Shown here one piece after another: positions 23,777 to 34,904 of a DNA stretch of 64,000 bases. The position numbers were made by a program, and so were the translations under genes. Under the pieces are notes generated by a model. That model searched no databases. It saw nothing but the letters and a program-made list of their open reading frames with translations, and had not been told where the DNA came from. The stretch covers positions 185,525,424 through 185,589,423 of the forward strand of contig NC_081555.1 in assembly GCF_963082655.1 (NCBI RefSeq), given 5' to 3'. This DNA comes from Stomoxys calcitrans (Eukaryota; Arthropoda; Insecta; Diptera; Muscidae). Numbering within the stretch: the stretch's first letter is position 1; each line of letters opens with the position of its first letter.

Positions 23777-23924
23777 TCGTAAAGCAAGCTAAAAGCTGTT
23801 ACTTTTAGCTTGCTTTAGAAAAAAAGTGTAAAAAAGTGTATTTGATTAAAGTTCATTCTAAGTTTTATCAAAAATGCATTTACTTTCTTTTAAAAAATCC
23901 GCAATTACTTTTTGGGCAACCCAA
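23777..23924. mobile_element. Rearranged half copy of the mariner-type MITE
   Basis: The right end (complement of TTGGGTTGCCCAAAAAGTAA, ending at 23924, followed by TA) and inner half match 18660-18780 in reverse. On the left the terminal repeat is gone and replaced by a short fold-back: AAAGCAAGCTAAAAG, CTGTTA, CTTTTAGCTTGCTTT. Confidence 0.75.
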
Positions 23925-23934
23925 TACTACAGAT

Positions 23935-25270
23935 TTTTGGGATATTCGTACGTTTAGGTACTAAAAAGTACCAATAAATACGAAATGGTAAATGTTTGCC
24001 TAGCGCAAATGGGCTTAAATTAGAGAGCGTCTCGAAAATATAAGGTTTGTGCAAAATAAGTTTATAATACTAGAAGTGATAGAAATATCGTAGTAATTTT
24101 AGCAATTGGAACTATTTTGTACTTTTTTTTGTTAATTGAGCTAGAGATATGAATTTATGTACATAGGTAAATTGGAGAATAAATGAGTTTTTGGACTTTT
24201 GGACATTTAAGTACAAAAAAGTATCAAAAAGTACGAAATAGGTAAACTTTGCATAGGGTGAGCGGGTTGAGCTAGAACTTCGAAATTTGGCCGATTGGAT
24301 GTTATTGCGTAAAAATGGGGGCGAAGAGAACATTTTAGAAAAATAGTACCCGAAATAAGAGAGAAAACGTATACTTCGTAGCGAAATTACTACCATTTCG
24401 TGATTTCTTTACGGATTGAGCTAGAGCTTTGAAATTTGGCATGTAGGCACAACTAGGAAATTTATTTAGGTTGACTGAAAGATTTTTCATAAATTTTACA
24501 TTTTGGTACCAAAAAGAACTAAATAGTACGAAATAGCTTATCTACTTCTACAGTGAACGGAGACATATATAATTATTTAGGCAAAAATGAGAAAAAACGT
24601 ACAAAATAGTTCCTGCTTTACAGACTTAGCTTCAGCTCTCAAAATTGGGATACAGTTAATGCTTGACAGTATATATCTGGCGACTAGAAGATTTTTTTGA
24701 ATTTCGTAAATTTAGGTACCAATGGTACTTTATTTAGGGAGTGAGCTAAAGTTTTGATATTTGAGATACAGGTACACCTTGAAAGTATATTACCCGGACG
24801 ACCTGAGGAATTTTGTGAAATACGTACATTAAGGTACCAAAACGTACACAATGGTACTTTCTTTACAGATTGAGCTTCAGCTCTAAGAATTGGGAGACAG
24901 TTACTTATTAATAGTAAATATCTGGCGACTTAAAGATTTTTTGAAAACGTACAAATTGGTAGTTGCTTTACAGATTGCGAATATACAGTTACACCTTGAC
25001 AGTATATATTGGCCGACTAGGGTAGATTTTAGCTACTAAAGGGTATGAAATTTTCTTTACAGACTGAGCTACATTTTTGAAATTCAGGATACAAGTACAT
25101 CGCAGTATGTACCAGGCGACGCTCGTACAATTAGGTACTAAAACGTACAAAGTGGTACTTTCTTTACAAATTGAGCTACAGCTCTCACAATTGGGATACA
25201 GTTAGAGCTTGACAGTATATATCTGACAACTACTGGTACTTTCTTCACGGTTTAAGCTAAAGCGTTGATA
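23935..25270. repeat. GTAC-rich diverged minisatellite
   Basis: Units of roughly 140-200 bp that repeat GGTACCAAAAAGTAC-like blocks, CTTTCTTTACAGATTGAGCT, CAGCTCTCAAAATTGGGATACAG and CAGTATATATCTGGCGACTA (for example near 24130, 24240, 24510, 24615, 24710, 24860, 25010, 25140). It contains no gene; the 94-codon minus frame is incidental. It is bounded by a mariner MITE half copy and a mariner relic. Confidence 0.65.
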
Positions 25271-25274
25271 TTTG

Positions 25275-25980
25275 ATTTGGTCTGAATGCATCAACCGCTT
25301 CTTCAGGTGTCGAAAAACGTCGGCCCCCATTTTATATTTTACATACGGGAATAAAAAGGCGTCATTCGGTACTAAGTCAGGACTATACAGCAGATGACTC
25401 ATCAAATCGATGTTTTGAGTGCTCAAAAATGCATTTGTTTGAGCCGATGTGTGAGAATTTCTTTCGACCAATCGACACGAGCCTATTTTGAGCGATTGAC
25501 AAATTGTGTGGGATCCAACGCGAACAAATTTTTTTAACGGTCAAATGATCATCCAATATTGAATATATGCTGGTCCCACTAATGCCTAAGGTTGTCTCAA
25601 TCTTACGATAGGTCATATGACGATCTTGCAATATCAGTCGGCGCACAGCATCAATGGTTTTTGGAACAACAACTGAGTTTGGACGACCTTCACGAAATTC
25701 GTCTTGCAGTGAACTAGGACCTCGGCTGAATTCACCATACCATCGATAAACACTGGTCCTTGATGGAGCTTCATCGCCAAAAATTGAATTAAGTTCATTA
25801 ATGCACTGTTGTTAAGTTAATCCACGTCGAAAGTTGAAAAAACCAATTGCACGAAAATGTTCCCGATTTTATTTAATTTTTTGGGCAAGACGAATCTTTT
25901 GAGTTACTGTAAACAACACAAACAACGCTTGTATGTCAAAACGTTCTGAACACATATAACCTTCCCTAATCCCGAAATAT
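25275..25980 (-). pseudogene. Mariner-type transposase relic with large internal deletion
   Basis: Degraded transposase of the mariner group. The N-terminal part (25383-25830) shows the DNA-binding region with TYRKIETTLGISGTSIYSIL and LTVKKICSRWIPHNLS. The C-terminal part (25275-25471) has NSHTSAQTNAFLS followed by YSPDLVPNDAFLFPYVK, which holds the third catalytic aspartate. The piece between them, including the first catalytic Asp (normally in a GDE motif), is missing: the reading jumps from about residue 165 straight to the region before the second Asp. Both ends are eroded and I could not define intact inverted repeats. It separates the GTAC-rich array from the LINE at 26.0 kb. Confidence 0.85.
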
Positions 25981-25997
25981 AAAAGGCAACCCTTATA

Positions 25998-26570
25998 ATC
26001 GAGACGACGATAGGAAACCCGGAAGTAATGGAAGAGGTTTCCGATCGGATACTTCAGACGACACCTGAGATCGCGTGCGAGGCACTGCTGCCAGCGGCAC
26101 AGTCTTAGATTGACGGAACCCTAGTTTGTATTGCCATCTGGAAGATCGTGTTATACGGATGGATCAAAGCTAGAGGATAGAGTGGGCCTGGGGATCTACA
26201 TTGAGAACCCAGGGACTGAGATGCAGGCGATCACGGAATGGATGATGTGGTGTGGATGATGTGGTGTGGTGCAGTAAACAGGCCATAAGGACAATAGCAA
26301 CCAGGATGCTAATATCACGAACAGTTTCGGAATTGGCCCGGTGCGCATCGTTTGGTTGCCGGGCCATAGCGGAGTAACTGAGAATGAGAAAGCGGACGAT
26401 TTGGCAGTGAAAGCCAGAGAACTGCTGGCAATAAACTTGGTTAACCCGAAACCTTTCAGGTCGACGCAGTCCGAATTAAGGAAGTGGGCGGCGAATCCGC
26501 ATGTAACCCTGTGGAACACCTATGCGGAGATCCAGATCGTGAGAAGCCGAGGCTATTACTGAAAAAAAGT
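25998..26570 (+). pseudogene. LINE relic: RNase H domain
   Basis: Same LINE family as the relic at 7.0-9.1 kb, opposite strand. Readable pieces include EEVSDRI near 26030, a TDGSKLEDRVGLGIYIE stretch near 26155-26205 carrying the first RNase H aspartate, and a long open piece at 26341-26562 with WLPGHSGVTENEKADDLA, the end of the RNase H fold (His and Asp present). It continues into KPFRSTQSELRKWAA. Frames change at least twice (a GATGTGGTGTG duplication near 26243-26270). Inactive. Confidence 0.8.
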
Positions 26571-26709
26571 TAGAAGGAGGTCAGTATAGCTTTCGGTATC
26601 ATAACAGGTCACGTAAACGCAAAAAATAATTTGTTTCACATAAAACAAATTTTTGCCAAGTAAACTTCTTTTCTGAAAAACGTTGTTTATTTATGTTTGT
26701 TTATGTTTA

Positions 26710-27160
26710 ATACATCCAAGATCGGTCCATATTTGGATATAGCTGTCATATATTTCGATCCCCTGATTTAAAGTATTGATCCCATAAATGGTGCATTCAT
26801 TTATCGATTTCACTGAAATTTCGGACAAAGAGCTGTGTTGGGCCCCTCGGCATCTATGTTTATTACGCTCCAGATTGGTCTTTATTTGAATATAGCTGCC
26901 ATATATACTGATCTCCCGATTGAAGTTCTTGTGTGGAGAACAGTCTATTTAGATATTACTTGAACTGTATTAAGCCCTTCGACGTCCGTGTTGAGTTTGG
27001 GCCAAATCTCATATTTCGATACACCTCCTATGGGTTCATAAATGATGCATTCTTCACCGGATTATGAAGAAAGGTGTTTAATATATATTTAATATATACA
27101 TACATACATGAGGTGGTTAGTATCCAAAGGTTGGCTCGGCCGACTTTAAAGCGTTTTACT
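26710..27160 (-). mobile_element. Family A-type element end, minus strand
   Basis: Units with TATTTGGATATAGCTGTCAT (26729) and TTTGAATATAGCTGCCATAT (26883); the end has a degraded palindrome GGCTCGGCCGACTTTAA and GCGTTTTACTT at 27131-27158. Confidence 0.55.
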
Positions 27161-27189
27161 TATCTTAAAACACAAACATTTATTGTCAC

Positions 27190-27850
27190 TCGTAACCACT
27201 TCAGTGAAACCAGCAAAAATTAAAGCTTCTAGGAGCCGAACAAGGATGATCGAGAGACCGGTTTACAAGGGGGCTATATCAGGTCATAGACTGGTTTGGA
27301 CCACATTTGGTATAGTTGTTGGAAATCGTAACAGAACACCGCAGGCAAAATTTCAGCCAAATCGGTCGGATTGCGGCTTGTACGGACTCAAGAAGTTAAT
27401 TCGGGAGATCGCTTTATATGGAAGCTATGTCAGGTTATAGACCGATTCGGACCGTATTTGACACAATTGTTTGAAGTCATAACAGAATACTACATGCAAA
27501 ATGTCAGTCAAATCTAACAACAATTGAGGCTTGTAATGGCTCAAGAAGTCAAATCGGGAGATCGGTTTATATGGGAGCTATTTCTAAATCTAAACCGATA
27601 TGGCTCATTTGTAATCCCCAACGACCTACATCAACAATAATTATTCGTGCCAAATATCAAGCGGCTAGCTTAACGCGTTCCACCGCTGTCGTGATTTCGA
27701 CAGACGGACGGATGGACCGACATGGCTAGATCAATTCAGAACGTCTTGACGATCAAAAATATATATACTTTATGGGGTTTTGGACGAATATTTCGAGGAG
27801 TTACAAATGGAATGATTAGTATACCCCCATCCTATGGTGTTGGGTATAAA
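27190..27850 (+). mobile_element. Family A-type element, plus strand
   Basis: Two to three units of about 150 bp (GATCGGTTTATATGGGAGC at 27559), a GACAGACGGACGGATGGACC motif (27699) and an end ATACCCCCATCCTATGGTGT, TGGGTATAAAAT at 27822-27850, matching the right end of 2818-4132. It is followed closely by the LTR retrotransposon. Confidence 0.6.
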
Positions 27851-27996
27851 ATTACGTCACCCGATACTGCTGTAGTTTTGTATACAAAGTACTTTGGGAG
27901 AACAAATTTGGATGTAGCATCCACATATATATATGTGAATGCTAGTTCGGCTAATATCGGCCACAGTTCTCAATTGTTTTCAACCAATTTAGGCCT

Positions 27997-28218
27997 TGTG
28001 GAATGGATAGATGTGTTCGTAATAAAAACTAATTCAAACTAACTTTATTATACAGAAATGAATTTCTTGTACATTGTCAAAATTATACTAAGCCTATGTG
28101 ATAAATATGCAGAATAATAAACAAAGTTGTTTTTACGAAATAATAAAATTATTCTAAGGTTACTTGATAAATATTCAAATTAAGAAACAAAGTTATTTTC
28201 ACAAAGTGTGCAACCACA
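27997..28218 (-). repeat. 3' LTR of the CsRn1-like element
   Basis: A 222-bp direct repeat matching 32136-32357 apart from three single-base differences (near 28090, 28173 and 28212). Starts TGTGG and ends CCACA, a short inverted terminal repeat. Lies downstream of pol on the element's strand. Confidence 0.96.
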
Positions 28219-28232
28219 ATACTCCTCCCCCA
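28219..28232 (-). other. Polypurine tract
   Basis: On the minus strand a purine-rich run (GGGGGAGGAGTAT) abuts the start of the 3' LTR, the position expected for the plus-strand primer in reverse transcription. Confidence 0.75.
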
Positions 28233-28241
28233 GTGACAACG

Positions 28242-31200
28242 TTAAGTTTTAATTCTCACAGTCTTTCCTGATCGTAGAGTTCGTGAATGAGAATCATTTG
28301 GTACTGGTTGAGGTGATATGGATTTCGTTGGCATTTCGTCTTTCAAGATTAAGGCTGGCTTAAGGCGATCAACAGATATCGTCTTCCGTTTTCCATTAAC
28401 ATCAAATACAAATGTTTTTGCTCCTCTAGATAGAACAGGAAAAGGTCCTGTGTTTGGAGGTTGTAATGAAGCTCGCACAGCGTCGTTTCGGATGTATACA
28501 AATTCTGCTTCTTTCAATGCATTTGGCTCATAAATATTTGAATCGCCATGACGGTTAACCTTCTTTGCTTTGACGTTGTTCATATCAGCTTTAAATTGTG
28601 CAACCCAATCAGAACGCAATTTACTAAATTTCGATTCAGTGAAGAATTCACCTGGTAATGTAAGCTCCATACCATATACTGACGCAGCAGGCGATACGCT
28701 TAAATCATGATTGATAGATGAACGTAATCCCAACATTATTATTGGCAAAACCATGGACCAACGTGGGTTTGCGTGACACATTAAAGATGCCTTAAGTGTT
28801 CGATGCCAACGTTCGATTTGGCCATTTGACTGGGGGTGATAAGGTGTCGTATGAGTAACACGAATTCCAAGCAACTTTGAAAATTCTCGAAACAGTTCCG
28901 ACTCGAACTGTCGCCCTTGGTCTGTCACCACCTGAGAAGGCACTCCAAATCTTGCTATCCATCCACTAAGAAATGCTTTAGCCACAGATTCGGCTGTTAT
29001 GTCTTGCAATGGTATAGCCTCCGGCCAACGTGTAAATCTATCGATACAGGTAAGACAGTACCTATACCCTCCCGATGGCGGAAGAGGTCCAACAATATCG
29101 ATGCTGACCACTTTAAATCGATCATCCGGCACTGGAAATTGGCCAATAGCACTTTTTATATGACGTCCCACCTTGGCTTGTTGACATCTAAGACAAGTTT
29201 TCGTCCAAATGGAAATATCTTTCCTCATGTTTGGCCATACAAACCTAGTTGATATCATCTTAACTGTGGCTTTTGAGCCCGCATGAGAAACGTTGTGTAT
29301 CATATCGAAGACGCATTTTCGAAAACGAGGTGTGATATAAGGTCTTATTTTATGAGTTGACACATCACACAGAACTTTCGTTTTCGAGTCAGAAATTTGG
29401 AAATACTTCAGCAGCAAATTTGATGATTGCGGATTTGATTGTAGTTGTTTGAGTTCTTCATCATTCTCTTGATCTTTGGAAAGTTCCGAATAATCCAGGG
29501 AAGATGGTAAAGATATTGCATTAAGTCGTGATAGAGCATCTGCAGTGATATTTTCTTTTGCAGGTACATGGCGAATATCCACTGTATGCTGTCCAATAAA
29601 ATCTAGGTGTCTAAGCTGGCGTGGAGATGCCTTATCGTGACGTTGATTGAAAGCAAATGTTAATGGTTTACGATCGGTATAGATACAGAATTGGCGTCCC
29701 TCAAGAAAATGTTGAAAATATTTAACTCCAGAGTACGCCGCCAAAAGCTCGCGATCATAAGCGCTATACCGAGTCTGAGTATCTGATAACTTCTTTGAGT
29801 AGAATCCAAGTGGTTTCCATTCACCATCAATGAGTTGTTGAAGAACAGCTCCCATACCGATATCGGACGCATCCACCCATAAAGATGTTTCGGCAGACTC
29901 AACGGGATAAGCCAAAAGTGCAGAGTTCGCTAGTTGATTCTTACATTCTTCAAATGAATTACGCAATTCTGGTGTCCACTCAATTGGTGTTTTATCATTT
30001 TTCTTCTGGCCGGACTTCAGGGAGTTTAATATTGCCTGAGCTTGAGCTGCTTTCGGGATAAACCGACGATAAAAATTGAGCATTCCAAGGAATCGACTTA
30101 ACTCGTTGACAGTTTTTGGCAAATTGTATTGTTGAATGGCTAATACCCGTTCTGGACTTGGCACTAGACTACTTTGAGTTACGCAGTATCCCAAGAAAAT
30201 AAGGGAATCCTTGCCAAATTCGCATTTGTCTCTATTTACAGTTACGCCATGTGATTGCAAACGAGAAAAAATCTGCCGAAGATGTATCTCGTGCTCTGCT
30301 TCGTTTTCAGACGCTACGAGTATATCATCAATATAAGCAAAACCGAAATCCAGTCCCCTTAGAACTTCGTTTATAAAATGCTGGAACGTTTGAGCAGCGT
30401 TCGTGAGACCAAACGGCATCCGTGTAAACTCGAACAAACCAAAAGGTGTAATTATAGCCGTCTTTGGAATGTCTTCTTCAGCTACAGAAATCTGAAAGTA
30501 CGCTTTGACCAAATCGATTTTTGAAAATACTTTCTTACCAGCTAACATATAACCAAAGTCGTGTATATGAGGTACCGGATAACGATCGGGAACGGTTATC
30601 TTATTGAGGTAACGATAATCTCCGCACGGACGCCACATACAATCACCTTTTGGAACCATATGAAGAGGACTCTCCCAAGGACTTCTTGATGGTCTGCATA
30701 TATCAAGTTGCATCATATAGTCGAATTCATCTTTCGCATTTTTTAACTTTTCTGGAGATAGTCGTCGTGCTTTCACTGAAATTACTGGTCCATTTGTATC
30801 AATATGATGTATAACTGGATGACTAACGGGTGGTAACTTAATACTGGGCGTAGTAACATCAATGAAATCGGAAACAATTGAATTACATTCTCCTGGCCCA
30901 TCAGGAATTACCTTCAACGATAAAGTCGGTTGAAGTGAGCAAAATCCAGATACTTTGAGTTTTGTTGTTGAATCGATTAGTTGATTGTTTTTCATATCCA
31001 CCAGGAGTCCAAAATGCTTCAAAAAATCTGATCCAATTATTGGCTGTGTTATATCAGCTACAATAAATGACCAGAGAAATCTTCGTCGTAGACCGATATT
31101 GCAATTAATAACCCTTGTTCCATAAGTTCGTATTTTCGTGTTGTTCACTGCATATAAAACAAAAGAATTTGACGTTTTGTTTTTTTCATCGTTTCTGCGA

Positions 31201-31361
31201 GGTAAAACAGATATGTCGGCACCGGTATCTATAAGGTATCTTAAATTTGATTCTGCATCTTGAATAAAAAGGCGACTTATATGCCGGCCGCACTCATCCG
31301 CCACCTTAGATGAGGTGCCTAATTGTTTTCCGTCGAATTGAACGAGCAGGGCGAACGGCAT
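28242..31361 (-). CDS. pol: Retrotransposon Pol polyprotein (protease, RT, RNase H, integrase)
   Basis: A 1039-residue uninterrupted polyprotein for reverse transcription and integration. Domains in order: aspartic protease with [10 protein letters not shown] at residue 45; reverse transcriptase about 195-420 with the catalytic YIDD at 343-346; RNase H about 490-615 with acidic residues D497, E538, D563 and D608 (ADALSR); integrase with a zinc-binding H689, H693, C723, C726; and a DD35E core D755, D814, E850. A GPF-type C-terminal module follows near residue 985. All key residues are present, so the protein could be active. The frame is -1 relative to gag; it is open from about 31383, and the given start is the first ATG. 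In life it is more likely made by frameshifting or reinitiation from gag. No envelope or chromodomain is recognised. Confidence 0.95.
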   Translation of the reverse strand: MPFALLVQFDGKQLGTSSKVADECGRHISRLFIQDAESNLRYLIDTGADISVLPRRNDEKNKTSNSFVLYAVNNTKIRTYGTRVINCNIGLRRRFLWSFIVADITQPIIGSDFLKHFGLLVDMKNNQLIDSTTKLKVSGFCSLQPTLSLKVIPDGPGECNSIVSDFIDVTTPSIKLPPVSHPVIHHIDTNGPVISVKARRLSPEKLKNAKDEFDYMMQLDICRPSRSPWESPLHMVPKGDCMWRPCGDYRYLNKITVPDRYPVPHIHDFGYMLAGKKVFSKIDLVKAYFQISVAEEDIPKTAIITPFGLFEFTRMPFGLTNAAQTFQHFINEVLRGLDFGFAYIDDILVASENEAEHEIHLRQIFSRLQSHGVTVNRDKCEFGKDSLIFLGYCVTQSSLVPSPERVLAIQQYNLPKTVNELSRFLGMLNFYRRFIPKAAQAQAILNSLKSGQKKNDKTPIEWTPELRNSFEECKNQLANSALLAYPVESAETSLWVDASDIGMGAVLQQLIDGEWKPLGFYSKKLSDTQTRYSAYDRELLAAYSGVKYFQHFLEGRQFCIYTDRKPLTFAFNQRHDKASPRQLRHLDFIGQHTVDIRHVPAKENITADALSRLNAISLPSSLDYSELSKDQENDEELKQLQSNPQSSNLLLKYFQISDSKTKVLCDVSTHKIRPYITPRFRKCVFDMIHNVSHAGSKATVKMISTRFVWPNMRKDISIWTKTCLRCQQAKVGRHIKSAIGQFPVPDDRFKVVSIDIVGPLPPSGGYRYCLTCIDRFTRWPEAIPLQDITAESVAKAFLSGWIARFGVPSQVVTDQGRQFESELFREFSKLLGIRVTHTTPYHPQSNGQIERWHRTLKASLMCHANPRWSMVLPIIMLGLRSSINHDLSVSPAASVYGMELTLPGEFFTESKFSKLRSDWVAQFKADMNNVKAKKVNRHGDSNIYEPNALKEAEFVYIRNDAVRASLQPPNTGPFPVLSRGAKTFVFDVNGKRKTISVDRLKPALILKDEMPTKSISPQPVPNDSHSRTLRSGKTVRIKT

Positions 31362-32089
31362 TTTGTCGCTTTCCGTCCAAATTTATAGTGGTACCAACAC
31401 ACAGAAGATGTTGAACGAGAGCGTGAATTACTTCGTGAACGATGTGTGGAATTCCTTTTTTCGTGTTGACCACCTCTGAACGAAAAGGCATCAATTTTCG
31501 ATAAAAGTTCACTTACTTGCCTTTCCAAAACCATCAAACGGTCTTCATCCTTAGTTGAAACAGCATTGACTACACCAGAAGCATCAGACTGGTCATGGAC
31601 TTTATCTGCCATGATTGCTAACTTGTCTACTCCATCATCGCTTACCGACAGTATGGCTCTTGTTGTTGATGGAAGGCGCTGGATCCACAATGTTTTCAAT
31701 AACTCTTTTGACATTTTTCCACAGGATAATTCCATCATTTCCCTTAGTAATGCCGAAGGTTTCTTGTCACCGATACATACATTTTCCAAAAGTTGTCGAA
31801 GGCGTTTTTCCTCAGATTCCATAAATTCATCAAGCAATGCCTTCTTCAAGACTTCGTATTTGTTGACCGCTGAAGGATTTTCCACAATATGGCTTACATG
31901 GTTCAAAATACCGCTTTCCATGGACCCAACTAGCGTATGGAACTTCGTTTCGTCGGAAGAAATTCCTGATGTAACAAACTGGGACTCCAATTGTATAAAC
32001 CATAGCCGCGGATTTTGTCGCCAAAACGGAGGAACTCGAACCGCTACACGGGATAACTCCAATGCATTATTTTCATTTTCAGTAGCCAT
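31319..32089 (-). CDS. gag: Retrotransposon Gag polyprotein, CHCC type
   Basis: A 256-residue capsid/nucleocapsid protein that would package the element's RNA into cytoplasmic particles. The start ATG lies 46 bases after the 5' LTR, a short leader. Residues 20-170 resemble a retroelement capsid region (an early PPFW then LWF motif, helical middle part). Residues about 205-229 are rich in Arg and Ser. A zinc knuckle follows at the C-terminus with C231, H234, C244 and C248, spacing C-x2-H-x9-C-x3-C. This C-H-C-C order differs from the usual retroviral C-C-H-C and is typical of the CsRn1 clade. The frame is uninterrupted and its last 43 bases overlap the pol reading frame from its first ATG. A 201-codon open frame on the opposite strand is a shadow of this gene. 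Confidence 0.93.
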   Translation of the reverse strand: MATENENNALELSRVAVRVPPFWRQNPRLWFIQLESQFVTSGISSDETKFHTLVGSMESGILNHVSHIVENPSAVNKYEVLKKALLDEFMESEEKRLRQLLENVCIGDKKPSALLREMMELSCGKMSKELLKTLWIQRLPSTTRAILSVSDDGVDKLAIMADKVHDQSDASGVVNAVSTKDEDRLMVLERQVSELLSKIDAFSFRGGQHEKRNSTHRSRSNSRSRSTSSVCWYHYKFGRKATKCRSPCSFNSTENN

Positions 32090-32122
32090 GCTTGAAAAAA
32101 ATAAAATCTGTATATTTTTCGT

Positions 32123-32134
32123 TCGGGGTCACCA
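32123..32134 (-). other. Primer binding site, tRNA-Trp type
   Basis: Read on the minus strand, one base after the 5' LTR, the sequence is TGGTGACCCCGA. These 12 bases are complementary to the 3' end of insect tRNA-Trp including CCA (…TCGGGGTCACCA). The match stops after 12 bases. tRNA-Trp priming is known for CsRn1-clade elements. Confidence 0.8.
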
Positions 32135-32135
32135 A

Positions 32136-32357
32136 TGTGGAATGGATAGATGTGTTCGTAATAAAAACTAATTCAAACTAACTTTATTATACAGAAATGA
32201 ATTTCTTGTACATTGTCAAAATTATACTAAGCCTATGTGATAAATATCCAGAATAATAAACAAAGTTGTTTTTACGAAATAATAAAATTATTCTAAGGTT
32301 ACTTGATAAATATTTAAATTAAGAAACAAAGTTATTTTCACAAAGTGTGCCACCACA
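32136..32357 (-). repeat. 5' LTR of the CsRn1-like element
   Basis: Upstream copy of the 222-bp LTR on the element's strand; it would hold the promoter and the transcript start. I see no unambiguous TATA box to place a start site. Confidence 0.96.
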
Positions 32358-34424
32358 GCCTTTTGGAGTTCAACAATGCTCACAGCAATAAGGTAAATAA
32401 GGAAAATATATAATTTCCAATTCTTTTAGATGGTACTCCAGAACTTTTTAAGATGTTCAAATTGATTTTTAAGTTGTGGAAGATATGGCGTAAAACTTTG
32501 GTAGATGTCAATTTCAGTATTTGTGTATCATTTTGAAAGTCCAATTGAAATTAATTTTTCAACAGCGAAAGCCGGATATAGTCATATACATGTGTGATGT
32601 GTCGTTGTTGTTGCTGTTGGTGGTACTACATGTAACTCCATGCTGACTTGAGAGTCTGGGTAAGCGTGCTTGGTGTGTCTGCGATAGACGACTGGATTTG
32701 TTTAAAAAAAATTTTAGGAGAAGATATCTTTTTGTGATGGCCCAAGAGCATTGTTGCTTGAACTTTACAATAATTGGAGGCAGTCTTTAAGGGAACACTG
32801 ACAATGACAGTGCCACAAGCGAGGTTAGATGGCCATATCTGATGGTAATGTCAGCATTTGTTGAACTGTGATATTCTTTAGTCCGTTTCCTTTTTCAATC
32901 AAAAAAGTTTGGCTAGTACAAAAACTCCTTCAACTTTTATCTTTATCTATTCCTGCAAACACAAAAACACATCCACATCCACACTACTCATGAGCGACCA
33001 TAGACATTTGTATGGGTGCCAGGGACATTTATGCTTAAATCCTTTCCCAAACGAGCAGAGGAGCTTAACGTCGGCAAGGGTTGCCACTAAGGGCGACCGC
33101 TGCAGCATTCGTGCAGCCTTCGACTGTGGCGCACCATATACGTAGCTCTTGAGGGATTGGGGCCCTTCAAAACCATAACTAAAGTGATGGCCTGTTAGTA
33201 TAGGTTTGTCCCATGATGTTATGCCTTGAATTGAATTACTTCCACGATAGAATCAAATATTAATCGTGGAATGGCAACCTCAACACATACTTGTGGACTA
33301 AGTATCCATACATTGTGACTTTGGTAATAACTCTGAGGGACTTAGTCACTCGAACTTGCTCTTCGCCGGCCAGGGCTAAATGCAGAGAAAAAAAAAAAAT
33401 GGCATGCTCATTGCTACCGTTGCTGGTGGTGCTTCTGATGAGGATGCTGTTGATGATGGTCAAGCTAAAAGCCTGCAGTATTTAGTACAAAGGAAGTAGT
33501 CTCCCTATATCCTTTGGCTTTGGCAATCCTTGTGTGTGTGTGTGTGTGTGTGTGTGAGCGATGTGAGTTTGTATATTCAGTTCGTACGACTTCATTTCAA
33601 CTGAAATACTTAAAAAAGTTTTAATAGGAATTTTGCTGTGCAAATATAAAGTATGCTTAGGTCCGTTTGTCTGTCCGTATATATAAGCCCACTGTGCATG
33701 CGAGTGTTTGGACGCTGGTGTTTGTGCCAACTATCAACTCAAACTTCGAGTATCCCGCTCTTTATGGCCAAAGCACGTACAAATTCACTTTCAACTTTCA
33801 ATTTGGTATTTTTACAAGTTGAAAGTTCTGTCGTAATCCGATTTGCCATTACTCTCCACGGACTTTGCACGGAACCAATCATGGGAGCAAGGGATGATAG
33901 AACGCAAGGCAAAGAACTATAATGCCACTAGCCATAAGGGATTAAGTCAACGATTCCTTATCCCGACATCAACTCTCTACCCCCCACACACACACACACT
34001 CCCTGACCACAACTAAAGCAGCTAAGAAACCATTTTTTGAGCCTTTGAAATTAACCATATCCTTTCTCTCATACACCGTCATAGTTAGAAAGTTCTCTTT
34101 TAATGAGCGCCCCACAATCTCTTTAGAAAAACGAAAAGAAATGAAAACTTTTATTGAGATTTATTAACTTCACATAGTTTTTTAACTGGCTCTGAATTAT
34201 TCATTTTTGAATTGCACTTATTTTCGATTGAGGCAATTTCCCATCCACTGACCTGTTCGCAAAGCTACGCACACAATGACACTAAGTAAGGTCGCACAGT
34301 GATTAAGATGCGTTTGTTATTTGCTCCTTCACATAAGAATATTTCCTTCAAATTACACATGTATGTATATTAAAAGTGTTATATAACTCGACCAATGCAA
34401 ATGCAGATTTGCCCATAGATATTC
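32358..34424. other. Unique-looking sequence, no gene
   Basis: (TG)13 at 33531-33556 and (CA)n at 33986-34000. Short frames (for example 32909-33145, 33653-33922) have no recognisable motif. Confidence 0.5.
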
Positions 34425-34502
34425 CATTGAGCAACAGGGACAAACTTCTCGCATATCAATGAGTGCTGTCCGATTCAAGTCTTAAGCTCAGCGATAAGGG
34501 GC
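34425..34502 (-). mobile_element. SINE tail fragment
   Basis: Minus-strand 3' part only: CCCCTTATCGCTGAGCTTAA, CTCATTGATATGCGAGAAG and TTGTCCCTGTTGC. Confidence 0.6.
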
Positions 34503-34904
34503 GGATAAACCAACATGTGATACGACTTCATGCTGTAACACAATCACTTGTTAAATATTCTTATTGCTATTTGTTTTATGGGATTGTTGCGACGGTGTAC
34601 CGGGTTTCTTTCGATTAGACTCAAAATTGTAAAATTATGCATATAGCCACCAAACAATGCAATATATGTGGCAGATTAATGTTTTGTTAAGAGTTTGTAA
34701 GGCCAGAGACTTACGCCTAAGAAACCATAAAAAACAACATCGTGACGTGGGACGGTTTGTGCTGTTAAATATGAACCCCTACGATTCTAGTAAGTCGAAT
34801 AACTTCAAGATATTGTCGAAAACCGCTTAATTTTAATATTAAGTATTTTATTGTTGAAAGAAAGGAATACAAAGTCCACTAAATGGTTCACGTTTAGTTA
34901 AATG

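Larger units (their letters stand above)
27997..32357 (-). mobile_element. Full-length Ty3/gypsy LTR retrotransposon, CsRn1-like clade
   Basis: A complete 4.36-kb element read right to left: LTR, primer site, gag, pol, polypurine tract, LTR. Seen directly: the LTRs are 222 bp each and differ at 3 positions; they begin TGTGG and end CCACA; GCCT lies immediately outside both ends (27993-27996 and 32358-32361), a 4-bp target duplication. Gag and pol are both open. Family knowledge: a primer site for tRNA-Trp together with a C-H-C-C Gag knuckle is the known signature of the CsRn1 clade of Metaviridae. No third reading frame for an envelope is present between pol and the 3' LTR. The low LTR divergence (about 1.4%) suggests insertion much more recent than that of the surrounding relics. 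Clade placement is inferred from motifs, not from a tree. Confidence 0.95.

Noticed and set aside
28242..32089. An envelope gene making the element an errantivirus-like retrovirus
   Set aside because: Only 23 bases separate the pol stop from the 3' LTR, and there is no third frame between gag and pol.
31566..32171. A 201-codon plus-strand frame
   Set aside because: It lies exactly opposite gag and runs into the LTR leader; it has no domain and is explained as a shadow of gag.
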